A stretch of 64,000 bases of DNA from CAZGZD01 sp964530005 (GTDB lineage: Bacteria > Patescibacteriota > Microgenomatia > UBA1406 > GWC2-37-13): NCBI GenBank assembly GCA_964530005.1, contig CAZGZD010000001.1:55308-119307 (forward strand). Direction: 5' to 3'. Below, piece by piece: positions 59,171 to 64,000 of this stretch. A program made the position numbers and the translations under genes. Within the stretch, counting starts at the first letter, position 1, and each line of letters opens with the position of its first letter. The notes beneath the pieces were generated by a model. That model did not search any database. It was not told where the DNA came from and saw nothing but the letters and a program-made list of their open reading frames with translations.

Positions 59171-59419
59171 CTAATTTGGATTATAGAAAGGAGTTTTGGG
59201 TATTGAAAGCGTGGTAATAATTCCTCGTGCATCAAGTCCACCCAACTCATATCGCTGTAGATCTGTGACTTTGGTTGATATAGGATTATCCAGCTCGTGA
59301 ACAAGAGCCTGCATTGCGATGATGACATCTCGCTGCGCCTCTGGGGGCCAATCTCGCATAGCATCAAGCCCTACACGCTGGAATCTGCGAGGGGCTTCAA
59401 TTGAGTCCGACATAGCCAT
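59171..59419 (-). CDS. Small unknown protein (RelE-like look, uncertain)
   Basis: An 82-residue protein. The stretch WPPEAQRDVIIAMQALVHE, then DLQRYELGGLDARGIITTL loosely recalls RelE/HigB-type toxins, where a basic residue near the end would act on mRNA, but the basic residues are few. No antitoxin is seen next to it; the neighbour downstream is a larger unknown. I keep it as unknown. Confidence 0.4.
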   Translation of the reverse strand: MAMSDSIEAPRRFQRVGLDAMRDWPPEAQRDVIIAMQALVHELDNPISTKVTDLQRYELGGLDARGIITTLSIPKTPFYNPN

Positions 59420-59517
59420 ATTATGGGCTACTCTATCCTAAAAATCAAGCATAAACTGCTTTAACCCCCAAAGCCTGTCATCTTCGACTTTGCCGCATAG
59501 AAGTAGGCGCTCTTTCT

Positions 59518-59823
59518 CTATCCCAATACTCTCGTGAGAAAAAGAACCAATAGGATAGCCGTTGCGAGTGCAAAGACCCCAATAGTGTGGAGAAAAAGCT
59601 TCACGCCAATTTTCTTTTTCCCGTCCAGGTATAGCTGGAGAGGCTGGGCGAGGAAAAGATATCCCATCACAGCTGCCGAAAGCGTAAAAAGTGAAAGTAC
59701 AGTAATTGGAATAATTATCGAGTTTGAATGTCCAGATTTCTCAACTGCAAAGAACATGATTGAGGCGATAAGCGCGATGTACGCGAGGGCGCACGCGGCA
59801 TTGATGATTGGATTTTTGGTCAT
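59518..59823 (-). CDS. Small membrane protein with three helices
   Basis: A 101-residue protein with three hydrophobic segments (about residues 5-26, 35-60 and 75-98). The loop between helices 2 and 3 (FLAQPLQLYLDGKKKIG) is basic and probably inside the cell. No family recognised. It stands between the small unknown gene and hsdR on the minus strand. Such proteins are often accessory to transporters; nothing here shows a partner. Confidence 0.6.
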   Translation of the reverse strand: MTKNPIINAACALAYIALIASIMFFAVEKSGHSNSIIIPITVLSLFTLSAAVMGYLFLAQPLQLYLDGKKKIGVKLFLHTIGVFALATAILLVLFLTRVLG

Positions 59824-59935
59824 TCTGCTTATTATTTTACAAACTTTTTATTTTTTTTCAAACCCCCACCCCAAAATCCCAAAGCTTTTGTTATAAAAAT
59901 TTAATCTCCACGACCACAACTCCCTCAACTCTTTT

Positions 59936-62326
59936 TTATCTACGTACATTTTCGTTAATCACTTTAGCATATAGATTTTTCTGAAATGTGAAGAAAATTG
60001 ATCGAATATTTTCGACACTTCCAAGCGATTGTTCAGCATTAGCTATGGCATGATATTTTAGATTCAATAGGATTGGTAATTTATCCTCATCAAGCTCCTC
60101 CACTCCTTTTTGTTCGTATTTTGAAAGCACAAAATCCAAAAATTCTTTACTCTCTGCGCCAACTCCTTCAAAAATATTCTCTTTTGTATTGCTTATTCTC
60201 TGTTGTCTCGTAATAAGCGGAATATTATATGCCAGATACGAAAGAACGTCGAATAAATCGCAGTCCTCAGCATTAACTACTTTTTGAATATTTTCCAACT
60301 GCTCCAAATCAATTCCCAGATCAAAAAGTCTTTTAAAAAATTCCTTTCTTGTTATTGGATTGGACCATATTTTTCTCAATTCCTCTTCGTTTTTGAAAAA
60401 ATCTGGCAACACGCCATATATTTTTGTTATAAACTCCTCTGACGAAAGTGGTCTCCCGTCTGCGCCCCAAAAAGAAGTAGATATCATATGCTGTATCTCG
60501 CGTTCCTTGCCATCGCGCAATTTGATTTTTAGTTTCTGCTTTGGCGGATTTTCACATTCGCAAGGGCTTTTCCCACACACAGGGCAAAGCTTAGGCGCCT
60601 TGTCACATACACATGGTTTTTCGCCACATATAGGACATACTTTAGGCGAATTTTTTTCACAAACACAGGGCTCTTCGCCACATTTTGCACAAACATCATA
60701 CATAGGTTCACCATCCCACTCTGGATCAGCAAAGTAATGATATGCATCTACAAAATCGTAAATCGTGAAATAATCTTTCCCGTCAAAAAGCCTTGTTCCT
60801 CGACCTATGATCTGCTTAAATTCAATCATAGAGTTGACTGGGCGCATAAGTACTATATTTCGAATATTGCGAGCATCCACTCCTGTTGAGAGTTTTTGTG
60901 AAGTTGTGAGGATTGTGGGAATTGTTCTTTCATTGTCTTGAAACTCACGCAAGTATTGATCCCCACGAAATCCATCATTTGCGGTGACCCTCACACAATA
61001 CTTCGGATCACGACTTTCTTTCGCTTGATTTATCAAATCACGAACAAGCAAGGCGTGCCCCTGGGTCGCGCAAAAGACAATCGTCTTTTCGTTCTGATTA
61101 ATCTCCCCCATTAAGATTTTCACCCTGTTTCGTTCACGTTCAATTATTTGAATATCGCCACGTGCAAAATCATCCTCTTCATAGATCCGACCTTCTTCAA
61201 CCTCGCCTTCAATGATTTGATCGTCTGAGGTGTATACATAGTCATCAAGGGTCGTTTGTATTCTTTTAACCTTAAAAGGAGTCAAGAATCCATCATTCAC
61301 GCCCTCTTTGAGAGAATAAATATACACAGGTTCACCGAAGTATCTATAGGTATCTACATTGTCTTGTCGTCTTGGTGTAGCAGTCAATCCCAGTTGTACG
61401 GCTGGGGAAAAGTATTCAAGAATCCCGCGCCAGTTGCCTTCATCATTCGCACCTCCACGATGACACTCATCAACAACAATAAAGTCAAAAAAATCTGCTG
61501 GATAATCACCAAAATATGGCGTGCCATCTGGTCCGCTCATAAATGTCTGAAATATGGTGAAGAATATGCTGCCATTAGTAGGCACACTACCCCGCCTGCG
61601 GATATCAAGTGGATTTATACGAACCAGTGCATCTTCAGGAAACGCGGAAAAAGCATTAAATGCCTGGTCAGCGAGTATATTTCGATCGGCAAGAAAAAGA
61701 ATCCGTGGACGCCTGCTCCCATCGCGCTTTAGAGTCCAGCGAGTCTGAAAAAGTTTCCACGCAATCTGAAAAGCTATAGCAGTTTTGCCAGTTCCAGTTG
61801 CCATCGTCAGAAGAATTCTATTTTTCTCCTCTGCCACAGCGCTCAATACATTATTGATAGCGATTTCTTGATAATAGCGTTTGCCATACTCACCTTCATT
61901 GGGTACGCTCGCAAATTTTTCTTTCCACGCGTTATGGTCAGAATAAGTTTTGTTCCACAACTCATCTGGAGTTGGGAAATCGGTGATATCTCCCTCAGTC
62001 CCTGTCTTCATAGACATTTCATAGATCGTGTGGCCGTTGGATGTGTAGGTGTAGTCAATATGCAATTTTCCGGCGTACGCCTTGGCTTGCGAGACACCTT
62101 CCGCCGCCTCCACATCTTCGGCTTTTGCCTCTATCACTCCAATCTTGCGATTTTTATATACCAGAATATAATCGACGATCTCAGGCTTGCCCCGCACTCC
62201 ACCAACTTGAATCTTGCCATCGGTGATGCGAAATTCGCGGAGCACTTTCGATCCTTCAACTTCACCCCATCCAGCGGCTTTCAGCTGTGGATCAATAAGT
62301 TCTGCTCGAGTCTCTGCTTCGTTCAT
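59936..62326 (-). CDS. hsdR: Type I restriction enzyme R subunit (HsdR) with Cys-rich repeats
   Basis: Cuts DNA after ATP-driven translocation. Residues 1-115 form the PD-(D/E)xK nuclease (VDYILVYKNRKIGVIEAKAE). Helicase motifs follow: MATGTGKTAIAFQ (Walker A), VVDECHRGG (DECH box), LTATPRR, and QIIGRGTRLF (motif VI). Residues about 542-592 hold three tandem Cys motifs (CAKCGEEPCVC, CPICGEKPCVC, CPVCGKSPCEC), likely zinc-binding and unusual for HsdR. Length 796 is on the short side for the family. It is preceded by a DUF3800 gene and a partial hsdS; hsdM must lie outside the window. Confidence 0.92.
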   Translation of the reverse strand: MNEAETRAELIDPQLKAAGWGEVEGSKVLREFRITDGKIQVGGVRGKPEIVDYILVYKNRKIGVIEAKAEDVEAAEGVSQAKAYAGKLHIDYTYTSNGHTIYEMSMKTGTEGDITDFPTPDELWNKTYSDHNAWKEKFASVPNEGEYGKRYYQEIAINNVLSAVAEEKNRILLTMATGTGKTAIAFQIAWKLFQTRWTLKRDGSRRPRILFLADRNILADQAFNAFSAFPEDALVRINPLDIRRRGSVPTNGSIFFTIFQTFMSGPDGTPYFGDYPADFFDFIVVDECHRGGANDEGNWRGILEYFSPAVQLGLTATPRRQDNVDTYRYFGEPVYIYSLKEGVNDGFLTPFKVKRIQTTLDDYVYTSDDQIIEGEVEEGRIYEEDDFARGDIQIIERERNRVKILMGEINQNEKTIVFCATQGHALLVRDLINQAKESRDPKYCVRVTANDGFRGDQYLREFQDNERTIPTILTTSQKLSTGVDARNIRNIVLMRPVNSMIEFKQIIGRGTRLFDGKDYFTIYDFVDAYHYFADPEWDGEPMYDVCAKCGEEPCVCEKNSPKVCPICGEKPCVCDKAPKLCPVCGKSPCECENPPKQKLKIKLRDGKEREIQHMISTSFWGADGRPLSSEEFITKIYGVLPDFFKNEEELRKIWSNPITRKEFFKRLFDLGIDLEQLENIQKVVNAEDCDLFDVLSYLAYNIPLITRQQRISNTKENIFEGVGAESKEFLDFVLSKYEQKGVEELDEDKLPILLNLKYHAIANAEQSLGSVENIRSIFFTFQKNLYAKVINENVRR

Positions 62327-62385
62327 GGTATTTTTGCTGTAAATATAAGTTTATGGCTTCCTAATAATACAATTATATATTGACA

Positions 62386-62414
62386 TTGACAATTACACGT
62401 GTATGTTTTATACT
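62386..62414 (+). promoter_or_regulatory. Consensus promoter on the strand opposite hsdR
   Basis: TTGACA (62386-62391), 17 bases, TATACT (62409-62414). A second TTGACA lies directly before it at 62380-62385. No gene starts downstream on this strand; instead a hairpin and T-run follow. Confidence 0.7.
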
Positions 62415-62420
62415 AAAAAA

Positions 62421-62465
62421 GCTGAAAACTGGTGAGTGAGCGCGATGCCACGACCCAGTTTTTTT
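62421..62465 (+). ncRNA. Candidate small RNA of about 45 bases
   Basis: A start is expected about seven bases after the TATACT box. AAAACTGG (62425-62432) pairs with CCAGTTTT (62455-62462), closed by a 22-base loop and ended by a run of seven T (62459-62465), the look of an intrinsic terminator. The whole unit (promoter, hairpin, T-run) lies between the hsdR and DUF3800 genes on the opposite strand. It could instead be a bidirectional terminator for the minus strand genes. Confidence 0.45.
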
Positions 62466-62469
62466 GCAT

Positions 62470-63249
62470 TTATGGTACGATTTTAAAGCTATCAATCTGC
62501 TCGTAGTACTTCTTTTTTCGTGCACCAGTCTCAGGATGCATTTTGAATAATTTAGTATTCATTATCTTTGTAATTCCGAGTTGATATGGGTTCATTTCAG
62601 ATTGTTTTTTCTTCATAAATTTGAGCTTTGCGCCGTACCCAAAAAGGTCAGCTATCTGCTCCTCAATGTCATGATTCTTCTTTGTGACAAAGGATACTTC
62701 AGTAAGCACATTTTGTACATCTCCATAAGAGACATTCAGCTCTTTAATTCCATTTGATAAGTAGTAGCCAGCGATTTTATGATAAATAAAATCTTTCTCA
62801 GCCGTTGCCGATTCAATAATCAATTTTCCTTTTGAGTCTCCGCTTGCAAGGAGAGCAAGTATGAAATTCTTGATTACAATATCTGCTGTTTCCTTATACG
62901 CTTTTTGAGAGTTCCAGTTTTTTTTGACGGCTTTTGAATGATCGACCAGTGCCATAAATAGCTGCACACTAGATCCAGAAAGAAAGCCAAAAAGATCCGA
63001 ATAAAATGCTTTTTCTATCTCTTTATCTTTCAAGATTTTGAAGTCGCCCTCACGGCGCCCAATTTCTTTAGAGTGAAAGACTACATCAGTGCGCCCCCAA
63101 TATTTGAATTTTATCTGGTCAGCTCGGATTTTTAGCTCTTCTCGCTTATAATCAGCTACAAGGCAGCCACAGACAATATAGCACTCAGAGTGGCCAGCCT
63201 TTGGGTTGCCACTTCCTGATTCATCGATAAATAAGCAAAGATTTTTCAT
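62470..63249 (-). CDS. DUF3800 protein in a restriction locus
   Basis: A 259-residue protein of the DUF3800 family. The start NLCLFIDESGSGNPKAGHSE carries the family Asp-Glu-Ser motif (RNase H-like fold), and residues 80-165 (FLSGSSVQLFMALVDHSKAV; FILALLASGDSKGKLIIESA) match its core. The ATG at 63249 is chosen over the TTG at 63258. DUF3800 genes are often found inside restriction or defence loci; whether this one acts as a nuclease is unknown. It lies between hsdS (16 bases) and hsdR, in the same direction. Confidence 0.85.
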   Translation of the reverse strand: MKNLCLFIDESGSGNPKAGHSECYIVCGCLVADYKREELKIRADQIKFKYWGRTDVVFHSKEIGRREGDFKILKDKEIEKAFYSDLFGFLSGSSVQLFMALVDHSKAVKKNWNSQKAYKETADIVIKNFILALLASGDSKGKLIIESATAEKDFIYHKIAGYYLSNGIKELNVSYGDVQNVLTEVSFVTKKNHDIEEQIADLFGYGAKLKFMKKKQSEMNPYQLGITKIMNTKLFKMHPETGARKKKYYEQIDSFKIVP

Positions 63250-63265
63250 ACGTAGCAATTATATT

Positions 63266-64000
63266 CTACAATTCCCCACTAAATGCCTTCTTGAGAATCG
63301 ATTTCTTCAGCTCTTCAAGATCGGCCAATTTTTGGCTATAAATCCGTTCCAGCTTCTTTGTCTCGGCAGAAAGCGCATCGAGCTTGGCGACAATGGACTT
63401 TTGCTCAGTAGTCGATTTTGGAAATGGCAATATGACATCCTTTAGAGATGAGTTTGAAATGACCGGTTGGGCCGCCTGCCTTGCAAAACTTCTTAGATTT
63501 CTAAAATTGAGTAAGTACGTTAAAAATGAGTGGTCTAATTCATACTTAAAATCCACAACCTTAAAAGCATTATCAGTTAGCCATATATTTTCAACTATAT
63601 GTCTTACATTTCCGCACAACGCACCAACTCGACCAATAATTACATTACTTCCAGATAAATTAAAGTTATTGTGTAAGCCCGCTATGCCATTGCCACCAAA
63701 TACAGGATATACGCCATCTTTACTCATCATTTTACTTGTTAAGTTATCACCACTTCTTAATTTAAAACATTCTTCAAGTCTTTTTTCCTCCCAATGCTTT
63801 GCGGGATTCGCAAATACACTCTGCAAATACGAATCAAATAGCTCGCGTGTATTTAATAGATTTTTTTCTGTATTCTTCTTCGCCTTTTCGATCTTTTCAA
63901 ATGCTTCATCTAGTACTTTCACAATACGTTTTTGCACCTCAAGTGGTGGCAGGGATATTTTAATGTTCTCAATATCCTTTTTGTTTATTGAAGCAAAAAC
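63266..64000 (-). CDS. hsdS: Type I restriction specificity subunit (HsdS), partial
   Basis: Truncated at the window edge: the frame is open from 64000. The piece shows the end of the first target-recognition domain (KISLPPLEVQKRIV), a long conserved helix (residues ending FDSYLQSVF), a second recognition domain (LRSGDNLTSKMMSKDGVYPV; QPVISNSSLKDVILPFPKS) and the second helix (IVAKLDALSAETKKLERIYS) with the family tail ILKKAFSGEL. HsdS decides which DNA sequence is recognised. The first recognition domain and hsdM must lie beyond 64000. Confidence 0.92.
   Translation of the reverse strand, partial: VFASINKKDIENIKISLPPLEVQKRIVKVLDEAFEKIEKAKKNTEKNLLNTRELFDSYLQSVFANPAKHWEEKRLEECFKLRSGDNLTSKMMSKDGVYPVFGGNGIAGLHNNFNLSGSNVIIGRVGALCGNVRHIVENIWLTDNAFKVVDFKYELDHSFLTYLLNFRNLRSFARQAAQPVISNSSLKDVILPFPKSTTEQKSIVAKLDALSAETKKLERIYSQKLADLEELKKSILKKAFSGEL

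Noticed and set aside
59171..59419. Toxin of a toxin-antitoxin pair
   Set aside because: No antitoxin frame lies next to it and the match to RelE/HigB is too weak to name it.
60540..60710. CRISPR-like or tandem DNA repeat
   Set aside because: The repetition is at the protein level (zinc-type motifs in HsdR) and spacing is not that of an array.
1..64000. Recoded UGA (as in Gracilibacteria/Absconditabacteria)
   Set aside because: TGA ends several secure genes (for example pth at 24558-24560), so the standard code is used.

Overview
The window reads as a piece of a small, streamlined bacterial chromosome, most likely Patescibacteria (Candidate Phyla Radiation). The grounds are indirect: many proteins without recognisable family, start codons sitting directly behind -10 boxes, a stand-alone riboflavin kinase, cohesin/dockerin surface proteins and one giant multidomain protein. 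TGA works as a stop, so this is not a recoded lineage. The phylum call is inference; no rRNA is present.

Layout. 32-4090 (-): a four-gene surface operon with a dockerin protein, two cohesin-like proteins (one ending in an LPRTG sortase-type signal) and a fibronectin-III protein. 4347-23139: a set of unusual genes: a MerR/excisionase-type regulator, a JAB-like metallopeptidase candidate, an inositol-monophosphatase/nucleotidyltransferase fusion, a HipA/PI3K-fold kinase-like protein, a 3734-residue giant protein (glycosyltransferase-9 domain plus three PP2C-type phosphatase domains) and three small helper-like genes upstream of it. 23281-33615: mixed housekeeping (pth, GH18-like protein, transaldolase, glutaredoxin-like fusion, flavokinase, glutamate dehydrogenase, orotate phosphoribosyltransferase). 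33671: tRNA-Arg(GCG). 33761-41162 (-): a copper/metal island running from csoR through VKOR, DUF305, cupredoxins, copA and copZ to VIT1 and DUF4010 membrane proteins, with a CsoR-type operator over its promoter. 41271-50277: membrane proteins, short-chain dehydrogenase, CNNM/CorC protein, tRNA-Trp, small unknowns, a hydrolase, an MFS exporter. 50287-58555: a YerC/TrpR-family regulator divergent from a complete histidine operon (hisG, D, C+phosphatase fusion, B, H, A, F, IE). 59936-64000 (-): type I restriction genes (hsdR, a DUF3800 gene, partial hsdS).

Two non-coding themes stand out. First, a family of quasi-palindromic intergenic elements (six copies seen) with shared outer arms and changing inner stems; four of them punctuate the his operon at four of its five spaced junctions. 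Second, many genes carry a TATAAT-like box 5-9 bases before the ATG, which predicts leaderless mRNAs. A consensus promoter followed by a short hairpin and T-run between hsdR and the DUF3800 gene looks like a small RNA gene.

How the parts fit: the his genes cover all ten steps; the copper genes form a sensor-chaperone-exporter set; and the giant protein, the kinase-like neighbour and the sugar-phosphatase/nucleotidyltransferase fusion together suggest an undescribed phospho-signalling or surface-glycosylation system. That last link is inference from gene order and domain content.
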